Origin: Limnohabitans sp. Rim8
Lineage (GTDB): Bacteria > Pseudomonadota > Gammaproteobacteria > Burkholderiales > Burkholderiaceae_C
Reading direction: 5' to 3'
DNA: 64,000 nucleotides
Assembly: GCF_945901735.1 (NCBI RefSeq)
Contig: NZ_CAMDLM010000014.1
Span: forward strand, 23,878 to 87,877
In this document: piece by piece, positions 37,888-47,492 of the stretch
Layout of the letters: every line of letters begins with the position of its first letter
Position numbering within the stretch: the stretch's first letter is position 1
Position numbers and translations under genes: made by a program
The notes under the pieces: model-generated
What the model saw: the letters and a program-made list of their open reading frames with translations, nothing else
Told to the model about the DNA's origin: nothing
The model's database searches: none

Positions 37888-39588
37888 ATGACTTCAAAAA
37901 TTGCTGGCCACCTGCTTGTTGAATGCCTTCTGGCCCAAGGCGTCACCCATGCTTTCGGGGTGCCCGGAGAGAGTTACCTGGCGGTGCTCGATGGCTTTCA
38001 CCTGTACCGTGACCAACTCACTTTCGTAACCTGCCGCCAAGAGGGTGGGGCCGCCTTCATGGCCGAAGCCCAAGGCAAGCTCACGGGTCGGCCCGGGATC
38101 TGTTTCGTCACGCGTGGCCCTGGGGCCACCAACGCGTCGATCGGCGTTCACACCGCGTTTCAAGACTCCACGCCCATGGTGTTGTTTGTCGGCGATGTGG
38201 CCAGCGACACCCGCGACCGCGAAGCCTTCCAGGAAATGGACTACACCCACTTTTTTGGCCCATCGACCAAAGGCATGGCCAAGCGGGTGGAGCGCGTGGA
38301 CGACCCTGAGCGCTTGCCCGAATATGTGGCCCGCGCTTTTGCCACCGCCATGAACGGCAGGCCCGGCCCGGTGGTCTTGGTGTTGCCCGAAGACATGCTG
38401 ACCCAGCCCGTGAAGACGCAAGCTTTGGGCCGCGTGGAGCCTGTTCAGGCTTGGAGCGACCCAGGGGCCTTGCGCAGCCTGCGCGACATGCTGCTGGCGG
38501 CCCGCAAGCCCTTGGTCATCGCAGGTGGCGGTGGCTGGACAACGCAAGCCGCCCAAGCCCTGCAACGCTTTGCCGAAAACTGGCAGCTGCCTGTGACCAA
38601 TGCCTTCCGCTTTCAGGACACGTTTGACAATCACCACCCGCTGTATGCCGGTGATGTGGGCATTGGCATTGGTCCTGGCTTGGCGCAACGCGTTCGCGAT
38701 GCCGATCTGATCGTGGCCATTGGCCCACGCTTGGGTGAAATGACCACCGGGGGCTACACCTTGCTGCAGGCCCCTAAAACAACTCAAAAATTGGTCCACA
38801 TCCATGCCAGTGCCGAAGAGCTCAACCGGGTCTACCAAGCCGATTTGGCCATTCACGCCACCATGAACGCGGCCGCCCGCAGCCTTGAAGTCTTGAGTGC
38901 GCCCACCGAGCTGCCTTGGAGCGATTGGACGCATGGCGCGCAGGCCGATTATCTGGACAACCTCAAGCCCCAGGCATTGCCCGGCACCATTGACATGCCA
39001 GCCATCGTGGCTACATTGCAAAAGCATTTGCCAGCGGACGCCGTGTTGACCAATGGTGCGGGTAACTTTGCCAGCTGGATGCACCGTTTTTACAAGCACC
39101 ACGGCCTGGTCAAGGGCCATAAAACCCAGTTGGCCCCCACGGTGGGGGCCATGGGTTATGGCGTGCCTGCCGGCATTGCGGCCAACTTGTTGACCGGGCG
39201 CTTGGCTTTCACCATCGCTGGTGATGGCGACTTTTTAATGAACGGCCAAGAGTTGGCCACGGCGGTGCAGCACGGGGGCAAAAGCATCATTGTGTTGCTG
39301 AACAACGGCATGTACGGCACCATCCGCATGCACCAAGAGCGCGAATACCCCAATCATGTGACGGGCTCTAAGCTGCAAAACCCCGACTTTGCCGCTTTGG
39401 CGGAGGCTTATGGGTACGTGGGCCTGCGCATCGAGGAGACCGAAGCCTTTGAGCCGGCGCTGTTGGCTGCATTGGCCCGTCCTCAGGGCACACTCATTGA
39501 GGTCATGCTCGATCCTGAGGTGATCTCTACACGCGGGACTTTGAGTGCGATCACACAAGCCGCTTTGACCCGCCAAGTACCCACTTGA
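37888..39588 (+). CDS. Thiamine diphosphate-dependent enzyme, acetolactate synthase large-subunit-like
   Basis: The 566-residue protein has the three-domain fold of the pyruvate oxidase/acetolactate synthase/decarboxylase family. The Pyr domain has the cofactor-activating Glu in CRQEGGAAFMAE, and the ThDP motif GDGDFLMNGQELAT with NNGMYG is in the PP domain. It starts at ATG 37888 (MTSKIAGHLLVE); earlier in-frame codons read through the terminal part of the clpB gap. No IlvN-type regulatory subunit or decarboxylase partner is adjacent, so it is probably not the main acetolactate synthase. Sulfoacetaldehyde, benzoylformate or indolepyruvate-type activities are possible but unproved. It ends at a strong bidirectional terminator. 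Confidence 0.85.
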   Translation: MTSKIAGHLLVECLLAQGVTHAFGVPGESYLAVLDGFHLYRDQLTFVTCRQEGGAAFMAEAQGKLTGRPGICFVTRGPGATNASIGVHTAFQDSTPMVLFVGDVASDTRDREAFQEMDYTHFFGPSTKGMAKRVERVDDPERLPEYVARAFATAMNGRPGPVVLVLPEDMLTQPVKTQALGRVEPVQAWSDPGALRSLRDMLLAARKPLVIAGGGGWTTQAAQALQRFAENWQLPVTNAFRFQDTFDNHHPLYAGDVGIGIGPGLAQRVRDADLIVAIGPRLGEMTTGGYTLLQAPKTTQKLVHIHASAEELNRVYQADLAIHATMNAAARSLEVLSAPTELPWSDWTHGAQADYLDNLKPQALPGTIDMPAIVATLQKHLPADAVLTNGAGNFASWMHRFYKHHGLVKGHKTQLAPTVGAMGYGVPAGIAANLLTGRLAFTIAGDGDFLMNGQELATAVQHGGKSIIVLLNNGMYGTIRMHQEREYPNHVTGSKLQNPDFAALAEAYGYVGLRIEETEAFEPALLAALARPQGTLIEVMLDPEVISTRGTLSAITQAALTRQVPT

Positions 39589-39640
39589 TTGCCAAGTTAG
39601 CAAGTTCGTGCGGCCTGGGCGATCTGTATGTTGGTCTACA

Positions 39641-39668
39641 AAAAAACCCGCCGAGGCGGGTTTTTTTT
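39641..39668. terminator. Bidirectional terminator between the ThDP enzyme and the SWIB gene
   Basis: AAAAAACCCGC (39641-39651) and GCGGGTTTTTT (39656-39666) form an 11-bp hairpin with a CGAG loop. A-run and T-run flanks on both sides make it work from either strand for these two convergent genes. Confidence 0.9.
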
Positions 39669-39686
39669 GAGGTTCAAGCGACTGAA

Positions 39687-40112
39687 TTACTTCAGGTGCT
39701 TGCCGATCAGGCCAGCCATTTCGAACATGGTGACTTGCGCTTTGCCGAAAACTGCCTTGAGCTTGTCATCGGCGTTGATGGCGCGACGGTTCACGCTGTC
39801 TTGCAGCTTGTGTTTCTTGATGTAGACCCACATTTTGCTGACCACTTCGGTGCGTGGCAGAGGAGCAGCGCCCACCACGGCAGCCAGAGCGGCACTGGGG
39901 GTCAGTGCTTTCATGAAGGCGGGGTTGGGTGTGCGCTTGGTTGCAGGAGTTGCCTTTTTAGCGGGGGCCTTGGCGGCCACCTTCTTAGCAGGTGCAGCCG
40001 CTTTTTTGGCGGGAGCAGCCGCTTTTTTAGCGGGAGCAGCCTTGGCTGCCGGTGCTGCTTTTTTAGCGGGTGCTGCAGCTTTTTTGGCCGGGGTTTTTTT
40101 CGCAGTTGCCAT
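39687..40112 (-). CDS. SWIB/MDM2-domain protein with histone-H1-like lysine/alanine N-terminus
   Basis: The 141-residue protein has two parts. Residues 1-63 are an Ala/Lys/Pro-rich tract of repeated AKKAAAPAKKA units, like the C-terminal tail of histone H1. Residues about 65-141 form a SWIB/MDM2 domain (SKMWVYIKKHKLQDSVNRRAIN, KAVFGKAQVTMFEMAGLIGKHL). Similar fused proteins occur in chlamydiae and many Burkholderiales and are thought to bind DNA. I start at ATG 40112 (MATAKKTPAK); the longer frame to 40205 runs into the AT-rich upstream region. It is probably a nucleoid-associated protein; its target is unknown. Confidence 0.88.
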   Translation of the reverse strand: MATAKKTPAKKAAAPAKKAAPAAKAAPAKKAAAPAKKAAAPAKKVAAKAPAKKATPATKRTPNPAFMKALTPSAALAAVVGAAPLPRTEVVSKMWVYIKKHKLQDSVNRRAINADDKLKAVFGKAQVTMFEMAGLIGKHLK

Positions 40113-40766
40113 GATGAAATTCCTTTGGTCGGAAGTTGGTTCGCCGCTGAGAAACGGTGTGTTTACAGCTAATAGGATGCTAATGGAGAAAGTGGCACTT
40201 TCCAAGCATAAAAATCATTTTTCCCTTGATGTTGTTGCTGTTTTACCCTCGTTGTTTTGCTTTTGTGGGTCTTGGCAACTTTCTGCACGCTGTTTTATGC
40301 CATTTGTTGGGCATCCAAGGCTTGGGGGTGCGGCTTAGATTCACAGAGTGGGGGCATTTGGCGGTTTTTTCCTCTTTTTGCTGGTCGAGGAATCATGACG
40401 CAGTCCGTCATGAATTGAAGCTGTGCACTCAGAATTGAGTGGAGTGGCAATCCGCGTTCTCGCTGTTGAAGGCTGTTCGGGTTGTTTGTCGATCGTATTG
40501 TTTGCGGGACGTTTCATGAGCCGTACTTGATTTTCATATCGCGATAAATTGCGTCAATAGATTTTGTCAGGCCATTTCGAATAATGACTCAAAATTTCAT
40601 ATTGAAAAAATCATTGCGTAAGCTATTGATCTATAACATAAAAAAATATGTCTTCTATAAGACATAAGATAAAATATGGTCTTATATAAGAGTTAAGATC
40701 AAAGCAACGACCGGGCAGATCCCGCTGATCCATTACATGTTTTCAACTTGACCACAGGAGTTTCCC
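40113..40766. other. 650-base intergenic regulatory region between the SWIB gene and aceA
   Basis: No convincing gene is visible; the short open frames inside it lack a plausible start, ribosome-binding site or recognisable product. The part from about 40500 is clearly more AT-rich than the neighbouring genes. It holds several perfect dyads: 8-bp arms at 40393-40413, 6-bp arms at 40426-40441, TATCGCGATA at 40537-40546, and the two matched palindromes before aceA. The SWIB promoter should lie near its left end and the aceA promoter near its right end. Confidence 0.75.
40647..40692. promoter_or_regulatory. Paired 14-bp palindromic operators upstream of aceA
   Basis: GTCTTCTATAAGAC (40650-40663, with 8-bp arms extending to 40647-40666) and GTCTTATATAAGAG (40679-40692, core TCTTATATAAGA perfect) share the pattern GTCTTNTATAAGA. 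Their centres are 29 bases apart, close to three helical turns. Additional ATAAGAT and TTAAGATC half-sites flank them. They end 74 bases before the aceA ATG, so a dimeric regulator of the glyoxylate shunt probably binds here. Confidence 0.65.
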
Positions 40767-42098
40767 ATGCCAGCAGACATCACTCAACAACTCAGCCGTG
40801 GACAGCAAATCGCTGCCCTTGAAAAAGACTGGGCGAATAACCCGCGCTGGAAAGGCGTCAAGCGCGGTTATTCCGCTGCCGACGTTGTGCGCCTGCGCGG
40901 CAGTATGCCCATCGAGCACACTTTGGCCAAGCGCGGCGCTGAGAAGCTCTGGGAAAAGGTCAACGGCGGCGCCAAGAAAGGCTACGTCAACGCATTTGGC
41001 GCGATTTCTGCCGGTCAGGCTATGCAACAAGCCAAGGCGGGCCTGGAGGCGGTGTACCTGTCGGGTTGGCAAGTTGCCGCTGACGGCAACACATCAGAGA
41101 CCATGTACCCCGATCAGTCACTGTACGCGTACGACTCTGTGCCCACCATGGTCCGCCGCATCAACAACACCTTCAAACGGGCCGATGAAATCCAGTGGGG
41201 CCGTGGTGTCGAGCCAGGCTCCAAGGAATTCATCGATTACTTCTTGCCCATCGTGGCCGATGCAGAAGCCGGTTTCGGTGGTGTGCTGAACGCCTTCGAA
41301 TTGATGAAGAACATGATCGCCTCTGGCGCGGCGGGTGTGCACTTCGAAGATCAACTGGCGGCCGTGAAAAAGTGCGGTCACATGGGTGGCAAAGTGTTGG
41401 TGCCCACGCATGAAGCTTGCGAGAAGTTGATCTCTGCACGTTTCGCCGCTGACGTCATGGGCGTATCCACCATCGTGTTGGCCCGCACCGACGCTGAAGC
41501 CGCCAACTTGATCACTTCTGACCACGACGCCAACGACAAACCGTTCTTGACCGGTGAGCGCACTCAAGAAGGCTTCTACCGTGTCAAGAACGGTCTGGAG
41601 CAAGCCATCAGCCGCGGCGTGGCTTACGCCCCCTACGCCGACTTGGTGTGGTGCGAAACGGGTGTGCCAGACATTGGTTTCGCCCGTGAATTTGCCCAAG
41701 CGGTGCACGCTGCCTGCCCTGGCAAACTTCTGTCGTACAACTGCTCGCCATCGTTCAACTGGAAGAAAAACCTCAACGACAACCAGATTGCTTCTTTCCA
41801 GGAAGACCTGTCGGCTTTGGGTTACAAGTACCAGTTCATCACACTGGCCGGTATCCACATCAACTGGTACAACACATTCCAGTTTGCCCACGCTTACGCC
41901 AACGGCGAAGGCATGAAGCACTATGTCAACATGGTGCAAGAGCCAGAATTTGCAGCACGCGACAAAGGTTACACCTTCGTGTCACACCAGCAAGAAGTCG
42001 GCGCCGGTTATTTTGACGACGTGACCACCGTGATTCAGGGCGGTTCGTCTTCAGTCAAAGCACTGTCCGGCTCGACCGAAGAAGAGCAGTTCCACTGA
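40767..42098 (+). CDS. aceA: Isocitrate lyase
   Basis: AceA splits isocitrate into glyoxylate and succinate, the first step of the glyoxylate shunt used on acetate and fatty acids. The 443-residue protein has the active-site motif KKCGH with catalytic Cys203, and the ICL barrel segments [18 protein letters not shown] and GVHFEDQLA. The start ATG 40767 is preceded by AGGAG. No malate synthase or isocitrate dehydrogenase kinase/phosphatase gene is adjacent. It converges with the isocitrate dehydrogenase gene, which competes for the same substrate. Confidence 0.97.
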   Translation: MPADITQQLSRGQQIAALEKDWANNPRWKGVKRGYSAADVVRLRGSMPIEHTLAKRGAEKLWEKVNGGAKKGYVNAFGAISAGQAMQQAKAGLEAVYLSGWQVAADGNTSETMYPDQSLYAYDSVPTMVRRINNTFKRADEIQWGRGVEPGSKEFIDYFLPIVADAEAGFGGVLNAFELMKNMIASGAAGVHFEDQLAAVKKCGHMGGKVLVPTHEACEKLISARFAADVMGVSTIVLARTDAEAANLITSDHDANDKPFLTGERTQEGFYRVKNGLEQAISRGVAYAPYADLVWCETGVPDIGFAREFAQAVHAACPGKLLSYNCSPSFNWKKNLNDNQIASFQEDLSALGYKYQFITLAGIHINWYNTFQFAHAYANGEGMKHYVNMVQEPEFAARDKGYTFVSHQQEVGAGYFDDVTTVIQGGSSSVKALSGSTEEEQFH

Positions 42099-42133
42099 GC
42101 TGTTTGAAAGGCGTCTGAAAGGGCGCATGAAAC

Positions 42134-42172
42134 AAAAAGCCTCCCGATGCGAGAGTGTCAGGTGGCTTTTTT
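42134..42172 (+). terminator. Terminator after aceA
   Basis: AAAAAGCC (42134-42141) pairs with GGCTTTTT (42164-42171) around a 22-base loop, ending in a T-run. It serves transcription arriving from aceA. Confidence 0.65.
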
Positions 42173-42194
42173 CGGTGTGTCAGAACAATTCATG

Positions 42195-42220
42195 AAAAAG
42201 CCACCCCTGAGGGTGGCTTT
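42195..42220 (-). terminator. Terminator after the isocitrate dehydrogenase gene (minus strand)
   Basis: AAAGCCACCC (42197-42206) and GGGTGGCTTT (42211-42220) form a perfect 10-bp stem with a CTGA loop. On the minus strand it is followed by TTTTT, so it ends icd transcription. Confidence 0.85.
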
Positions 42221-42256
42221 GAACTTTCGCGCTTGGGGCGCTGGCTTCAGCTGGCT

Positions 42257-44497
42257 TCAGGCAGCCGCCGCCAAAGCTGCATTGAAAGTGACGCTTGGGC
42301 ACATGATGGCTTTGAGCTTGTCTTGCGACGGGAAAAAATAGCCCCCGATGTCCACCGCACGGCCCTGAACGGCATTGAATTCGGTCACGATTTTCTTTTC
42401 TTGTTCGGTCAAAGTTTGGGCCAGCGGTGCAAATTTGCTTTGCAAAGCCAGATCGTCCGTTTGCGCGGCCAACTCCTGCGCCCAATACATGGCCAGGTAA
42501 AACTGGCTGCCCCGGTTGTCCAGCTGACCTGTCTTGGGGGAAGGATTTTTGTTGTTGTCCAACAATTTGCCGGTGGCCGCATCCAGGGTTTTGGCCAAAA
42601 TAACGGCTTTTTTGTTGCCTCGCTTGAGGCCCAGGTCTTCCAGTGAAACGGCCAAGGCCAGGAATTCACCCAGCGAGTCCCAGCGCAGGTGGTTTTCTTC
42701 TACCAGCTGTTGCACATGCTTGGGGGCCGAGCCGCCCGCACCGGTTTCGTACATCCCGCCGCCCGCCATCAAAGGCACGATGGACAGCATCTTGGCCGAG
42801 GTGCCCAGTTCCATGATCGGGAACAGGTCGGTCAGGTAGTCGCGCAAGATGTTGCCTGTGGCACTGATGGTGTCGAAGCCGCGTACCACGCGCTCCAATG
42901 TGTAGCGCATCGCTCGCACCTGGCTCATGATTTGAATTTCAAGACCCGCTGTGTTGTGCTCGTGCAGGTACATCTTGACCTTGGTGATCAGCTGAGCTTC
43001 GTGTGGGCGGTACTGGTCGAGCCAGAACACCACGGGCATGCCGGAGTTGCGGGCACGTGTCACGGCCAGCTTGACCCAGTCGCGGATCGCCGCATCTTTG
43101 GTTTGGCACATGCGCCAAATGTCACCAACTTCCACGTTTTCCGACAACAACACTTCGCCCGTGTTGATGTCGGTGATGTTGGCGACGCCGTCTTCTTGAA
43201 TTTCAAAGGTCTTGTCGTGCGAGCCGTACTCTTCGGCTTGTTGCGCCATCAGGCCCACGTTGGGCACGGTGCCCATGGTCTTGGGGTCGAACGCGCCGTG
43301 CCATTTGCAGAAGTTGATCATCTCCATGTAGATACGGGCAAACGTCGACTCGGGCATCACAGCCTTGACGTCTTTCAAGCGACCATCGGCACCCCACATT
43401 TTGCCGCCGTTGCGGATCATGGCGGGCATGGAAGCGTCCACGATCACGTCATTCGGTGAATGGAAGTTGGTGATGCCCTTGGCCGAGTCAACCATGGCCA
43501 GCTCGGGGCGACCTTCATGGCAAGCGTGGAGATCGCGTTTGATTTCGTCTTGTTTGGACTGGGGTAAGGTGGCCACTTTGGCATACAAGTCGGCCATGCC
43601 ATTGTTCACATTCACCCCCAATTCCTTGAACAAAGCACCGTGCTTGGTAAACGCGTCCTTGTAGAAAATCTTCACGCAGTGGCCGAAAACGATGGGATGG
43701 GAGACCTTCATCATTGTGGCCTTGACGTGCAGAGAGAACATCACACCCGTCTGGTGGGCGTCTTCGATTTCTTTTTCATAGAACTCGAGCAGCGCCTTTT
43801 TGCTCATGTACATGCTGTCAATGACTTCACGGTCGAGCAAAGCCACTTTGGGCTTGAGGACGATGGTTTTGCCGTTTTGAGTGATCAGCTCCATCTTCAC
43901 TTCACGGGCGCGGTCCAGCGTGATGGACTTTTCTCCATGATAGAAGTCGCCCGCGTGCATGTGCGAGACGTGCGAGCGTGAGGCCTGGCTCCATTCGGCC
44001 ATGCTGTGCGGGTTCTTGCGGGCAAATTCCTTGACGGCCTTGGGTGCTCGGCGGTCCGAGTTGCCTTCGCGCAGAACCGGGTTCACTGCCGATCCAATGC
44101 ATTTGGCATAGCGCGTCTTGAGGGCCTTTTCTTCGTCGTTTTTAGGGGCGTCCGGATAGTCGGGCAGTGCGTAACCCTTGGACTGCAGTTCTTTGATGGC
44201 GGCTGTGAGTTGTCCCACCGAGGCGCTGATGTTGGGCAGCTTGATGATGTTGGTGTCGGCGCGCAGCGTCAGTCGGCCCAGCTCGGCCAGGTTGTCAGGG
44301 ACTTTTTGATCCGCCTTCAGGTGATCGGAAAACTCCCCCAGAATGCGGCCAGCCAGCGAGATGTCGCTGGTTTCAACTTCAATACCTGCCGGTTGCGTGA
44401 AGGTGCGAACGATGGGCAAGAAGGCTGCGGTGGCCAACAGAGGCGCTTCATCCGTCAGGGTGTAAATGATTTTGGTGCGTGCTTCAGGCATGGTCAT
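42257..44497 (-). CDS. icd: Monomeric NADP-dependent isocitrate dehydrogenase
   Basis: This enzyme oxidatively decarboxylates isocitrate to 2-oxoglutarate with NADP. At 746 residues it is the monomeric (IDH-II) type, unrelated in length to the dimeric 416-residue E. coli form. Family segments DLSEVGR-like [27 protein letters not shown], the MDSMYMSK-type [12 protein letters not shown] and the C-terminal [15 protein letters not shown] are seen. The ATG at 44497 has no strong ribosome-binding site; ATG 44491 is an alternative. It is convergent with aceA and divergent from thrS. Regulation by the PhosphoIDH kinase AceK is not expected for the monomeric form. Confidence 0.96.
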   Translation of the reverse strand: MTMPEARTKIIYTLTDEAPLLATAAFLPIVRTFTQPAGIEVETSDISLAGRILGEFSDHLKADQKVPDNLAELGRLTLRADTNIIKLPNISASVGQLTAAIKELQSKGYALPDYPDAPKNDEEKALKTRYAKCIGSAVNPVLREGNSDRRAPKAVKEFARKNPHSMAEWSQASRSHVSHMHAGDFYHGEKSITLDRAREVKMELITQNGKTIVLKPKVALLDREVIDSMYMSKKALLEFYEKEIEDAHQTGVMFSLHVKATMMKVSHPIVFGHCVKIFYKDAFTKHGALFKELGVNVNNGMADLYAKVATLPQSKQDEIKRDLHACHEGRPELAMVDSAKGITNFHSPNDVIVDASMPAMIRNGGKMWGADGRLKDVKAVMPESTFARIYMEMINFCKWHGAFDPKTMGTVPNVGLMAQQAEEYGSHDKTFEIQEDGVANITDINTGEVLLSENVEVGDIWRMCQTKDAAIRDWVKLAVTRARNSGMPVVFWLDQYRPHEAQLITKVKMYLHEHNTAGLEIQIMSQVRAMRYTLERVVRGFDTISATGNILRDYLTDLFPIMELGTSAKMLSIVPLMAGGGMYETGAGGSAPKHVQQLVEENHLRWDSLGEFLALAVSLEDLGLKRGNKKAVILAKTLDAATGKLLDNNKNPSPKTGQLDNRGSQFYLAMYWAQELAAQTDDLALQSKFAPLAQTLTEQEKKIVTEFNAVQGRAVDIGGYFFPSQDKLKAIMCPSVTFNAALAAAA

Positions 44498-44717
44498 CGT
44501 GGTGTGTTTTTACAGGATGAAAAAGGAAGCTACCATCTTAAACCAAGCCTGCCGACATTCGCCTGACAAATGAGCAACTTCATCCAAGGTTTTTAAGTCA
44601 GAGCGATCTGCTGCGGTGCTTTTACGCCAGCCTAGCCCAACGCCAGGGCCAGCAAGCCTGTCGGCGCTTTGATTTGTGGGAAAATGAATCTTTGTTGACG
44701 CCTCTCCCCTAATTTGG

Positions 44718-44739
44718 CGCGGTCATTGACCGCGTTTTT
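44718..44739 (+). terminator. Terminator-like hairpin in the thrS leader
   Basis: CGCGGTC (44718-44724) and GACCGCG (44728-44734) form a 7-bp GC-rich stem with an ATT loop, followed by five T residues. It lies only 12 bases before the thrS ATG, and no purine-rich ribosome-binding site separates them. It may attenuate thrS transcription or regulate its translation. Confidence 0.65.
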
Positions 44740-44751
44740 GCATTCAATTCC

Positions 44752-46671
44752 ATGGTTCAGATCACGCTTCCTGACGGTTCATTGCGCGAATTTCCCGGCC
44801 CGGTCACCGTGGCCGAGGTGGCCGCCTCCATTGGTGCTGGCTTGGCCAAGGCGGCCTTGGGTGGCAAGGTCAATGGTCAACTGGTCGACACCAGCTTCAG
44901 CATGTCCTCCAATTCCCAGTTGGCCATCGTGACCGCCAAGGACCCTGAAGGCCTGGAATTGATCCGTCATTCCACGGCTCACTTGTTGGCCTATTCGGTC
45001 AAGGCCTTGTTTCCTGAGGCGCAAGTCACGATCGGGCCCGTCATTGAAAACGGGTTTTATTACGACTTTTCCTACAGTCGCCCCTTCACGCCCGATGACT
45101 TGGTGGCGATCGAAAAGCGCATGACCGAGCTGGCCGCCAAAGACGAGCCCGTGTTGCGTCGTGAGCTGCCACGCGATGAGGCGGTGGCCCACTTCAAGGC
45201 CATCGGTGAGCATTACAAAGCCGAAATCATCGGCAGCATTCCGGCCGACCAAGCGGTCAGCCTGTACCGCGAAGGCGATTTCGAAGACCTGTGCCGCGGT
45301 CCGCACGTGCCCAGCACCGGCAAGCTTAAACACTTCAAACTCATGAAGGTCGCCGGCGCGTACTGGCGTGGTGACAGCAAAAACGAGATGCTGCAGCGCG
45401 TGTATGGCACCGCTTGGTCCAGCAAGGAAGACTTGCAGCAGTACTTGTTGCGCCTGGAAGAAGCCGAAAAACGTGACCACCGCAAGTTGGGCCGCGAGCT
45501 CGATTTGTTCCACATCGATGAGCACGCCCCTGGTTTGGTGTTCTGGCACCCCAAGGGTTGGACCGTCTGGCAGGCCGTGGAGCAGTATATGCGTCAGGTC
45601 TACCGGGACAGCGGCTACCTCGAAGTCAAAGGCCCACAGATTTTGGACAAAACCCTGTGGGAAAAAACGGGCCACTGGGACAAATACCGCGACAACATGT
45701 TCACCACCGAGTCGGAAAAGCGCGATTACGCGCTAAAGCCGATGAACTGCCCGGGGCACATCCTGATTTTCAAGCAAGGCCTCAAGAGCTACCGCGATCT
45801 GCCGCTTCGCTACGGCGAGTTCGGTCAGTGTCATCGCAATGAGCCCTCCGGTGGTTTGCACGGCATCATGCGCGTGCGAGGCTTCACGCAGGATGATGGC
45901 CATATTTTTTGCACCGAGGACCAGATCCTGCCCGAGTGCGACACCTTCACCCAGGTGCTCAAGAATGTGTACGCCGATTTTGGCTTCAGCGACATCCTCT
46001 ACAAAGTGTCGACGAGACCGGCTGCCCGAATCGGCTCGGACGAGCTGTGGGACAAGGCCGAAAAAGCACTGATGGACAGCCTGCGCCATTCCGGTTGCGA
46101 TTTCGTGATTTCGCAAGGCGATGGTGCTTTTTACGGCCCCAAGATTGAATACACCCTGAAAGACGCCATCGGCCGTGAATGGCAGTGCGGCACGATCCAG
46201 GTTGACTTTAATTTGTCTGAGCGCTTGGATGCGGAGTACGTGGCCGAAGACGGTTCGCGCCATAGGCCGGTGATCCTTCACCGCGCCATCGTGGGCAGTA
46301 TGGAGCGTTTCATCGGTATTTTGGTCGAGCAGCATGCCGGGGCGTTGCCCACTTGGCTGGCCCCCATCCAGGTTTCTGTGCTGAACATCACCGATGCTCA
46401 GTCTGATTACTGTCGTGAAATCGCTGCAAAACTGCAAAAATCGGTGTCAAATCAAGGCCTTAGGGTTCAAACGGACCTGCGCAACGAAAAAATCACGTAT
46501 AAAATACGTGAGCATTCGTTGCAAAAGCTGCCTTACATTCTTGTCGCTGGCGATAAGGAAAAGGCAGCAGGTACCGTCGCTGTGCGCGCCCGGGGTAACA
46601 AAGACCTCGGTGTGATGTCGATCGATGCGTTCATTGAACGCATTGCTGCCGACATCGCTTCTAAAGCCTGA
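44752..46671 (+). CDS. thrS: Threonyl-tRNA synthetase
   Basis: ThrRS charges tRNA-Thr and edits mischarged Ser. The 639-residue product has the N-terminal TGS and editing domains ([21 protein letters not shown] with its editing His residues), the class II catalytic core with zinc ligands in PMNCPGH, the [19 protein letters not shown] loop, and [13 protein letters not shown], and a C-terminal anticodon-binding domain. The ATG at 44752 matches the family start. It lacks a visible Shine-Dalgarno sequence. The next genes are infC-rpmI-rplT-pheS-pheT-ihfA, the same order as in E. coli. Confidence 0.97.
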   Translation: MVQITLPDGSLREFPGPVTVAEVAASIGAGLAKAALGGKVNGQLVDTSFSMSSNSQLAIVTAKDPEGLELIRHSTAHLLAYSVKALFPEAQVTIGPVIENGFYYDFSYSRPFTPDDLVAIEKRMTELAAKDEPVLRRELPRDEAVAHFKAIGEHYKAEIIGSIPADQAVSLYREGDFEDLCRGPHVPSTGKLKHFKLMKVAGAYWRGDSKNEMLQRVYGTAWSSKEDLQQYLLRLEEAEKRDHRKLGRELDLFHIDEHAPGLVFWHPKGWTVWQAVEQYMRQVYRDSGYLEVKGPQILDKTLWEKTGHWDKYRDNMFTTESEKRDYALKPMNCPGHILIFKQGLKSYRDLPLRYGEFGQCHRNEPSGGLHGIMRVRGFTQDDGHIFCTEDQILPECDTFTQVLKNVYADFGFSDILYKVSTRPAARIGSDELWDKAEKALMDSLRHSGCDFVISQGDGAFYGPKIEYTLKDAIGREWQCGTIQVDFNLSERLDAEYVAEDGSRHRPVILHRAIVGSMERFIGILVEQHAGALPTWLAPIQVSVLNITDAQSDYCREIAAKLQKSVSNQGLRVQTDLRNEKITYKIREHSLQKLPYILVAGDKEKAAGTVAVRARGNKDLGVMSIDAFIERIAADIASKA

Positions 46672-46756
46672 AGGTGAGTTTCGCCACAAGCTTTGGCCCG
46701 TGGGCACAAAGATGGATAGGCTGCTTTTTGCAGTTTTTTCCGTAAAGGATTGAGTC

Positions 46757-47356
46757 ATCGCTACCGAATTTCGTGATCGTCGCCAACGCGAAGAACGTAA
46801 ACACCGTTTGAACCGTGAAATCATGGCCCCAGAAGTCCGTGTTTCCGGCCCTGAAAATGAGCCCATGGGCATTTTGTCACTTTCAGAGGCCCTGCGCCTT
46901 GCCGGTGAAATGGATGTGGACCTGGTTGAAATTGCCGCCACCGCCAGCCCTCCCGTGTGCCGTCTGATGGACTACGGCAAGTTCAAGTACCAAGAGCAAA
47001 AGCGTGCGGCAGAAGCCAAAGCCAAGCAAACGGTCATTGACATCAAGGAAGTCAAGTTCCGCCCGGGCACGGACGACGGCGACTACAACATCAAGATGCG
47101 CAACATTCGCCGGTTTTTGACCGACGGTGACAAGTGCAAAATCACTTTGCGTTTCCGTGGTCGTGAAATCACCCACCAGGAGTTGGGTTTGGCGCTACTC
47201 AATCGAATTCGCGATGATCTGGCTGACACCATCATTGTTGAGCAGTTTCCCAAACTGGAAGGTCGCCAGATGATCATGATGATCGCACCAGGTCGTAAAA
47301 AGCCTGTGGCCGGTGGTAAGTCGTCTGATGCGTCTGTACCGGCGGAATCGGCTTGA
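46757..47356 (+). CDS. infC: Translation initiation factor IF-3, probably with an ATC start codon
   Basis: IF-3 keeps ribosomal subunits apart and checks start-codon fidelity. The frame has a stop TGA at 46751-46753 and no ATG, GTG or TTG until 46808. The most upstream plausible start is ATC 46757 ([12 protein letters not shown]), with AAAGGA eight bases before it. This gives 199 residues, including the usual N-terminal basic stretch. In E. coli infC also uses a non-AUG codon (AUU), which lets IF-3 repress its own translation. Starting at TTG 46808 would remove 17 normal residues. Confidence 0.9.
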   Translation: MATEFRDRRQREERKHRLNREIMAPEVRVSGPENEPMGILSLSEALRLAGEMDVDLVEIAATASPPVCRLMDYGKFKYQEQKRAAEAKAKQTVIDIKEVKFRPGTDDGDYNIKMRNIRRFLTDGDKCKITLRFRGREITHQELGLALLNRIRDDLADTIIVEQFPKLEGRQMIMMIAPGRKKPVAGGKSSDASVPAESA

Positions 47357-47390
47357 CAAAGAATTTGACCGGCTTTAGGGCTGGTTGAAT

Positions 47391-47416
47391 CAAAAGCGGC
47401 CTTCGGGCGGCTTTTG
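47391..47416 (+). terminator. UUCG hairpin between infC and rpmI
   Basis: CAAAAGC (47391-47397) pairs with GCTTTTG (47410-47416), and an inner GCC/GGC closes a TTCG loop after one G-G mismatch. The T-run is short, so it may be an attenuator or processing structure rather than a full stop. Confidence 0.5.
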
Positions 47417-47492
47417 TTAAAAGTGGCTCGGGGCCAACAAGGCTGCAAATTTTTTGCAGACGCCTCACGAGCACAATGAAAGGAGCATGAAT

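Noticed and set aside
40226..40438. Small open reading frame in the aceA/SWIB gap
   Set aside because: It has no convincing ribosome-binding site or recognisable product, and its bases include the 40393-40413 dyad; it looks like chance.
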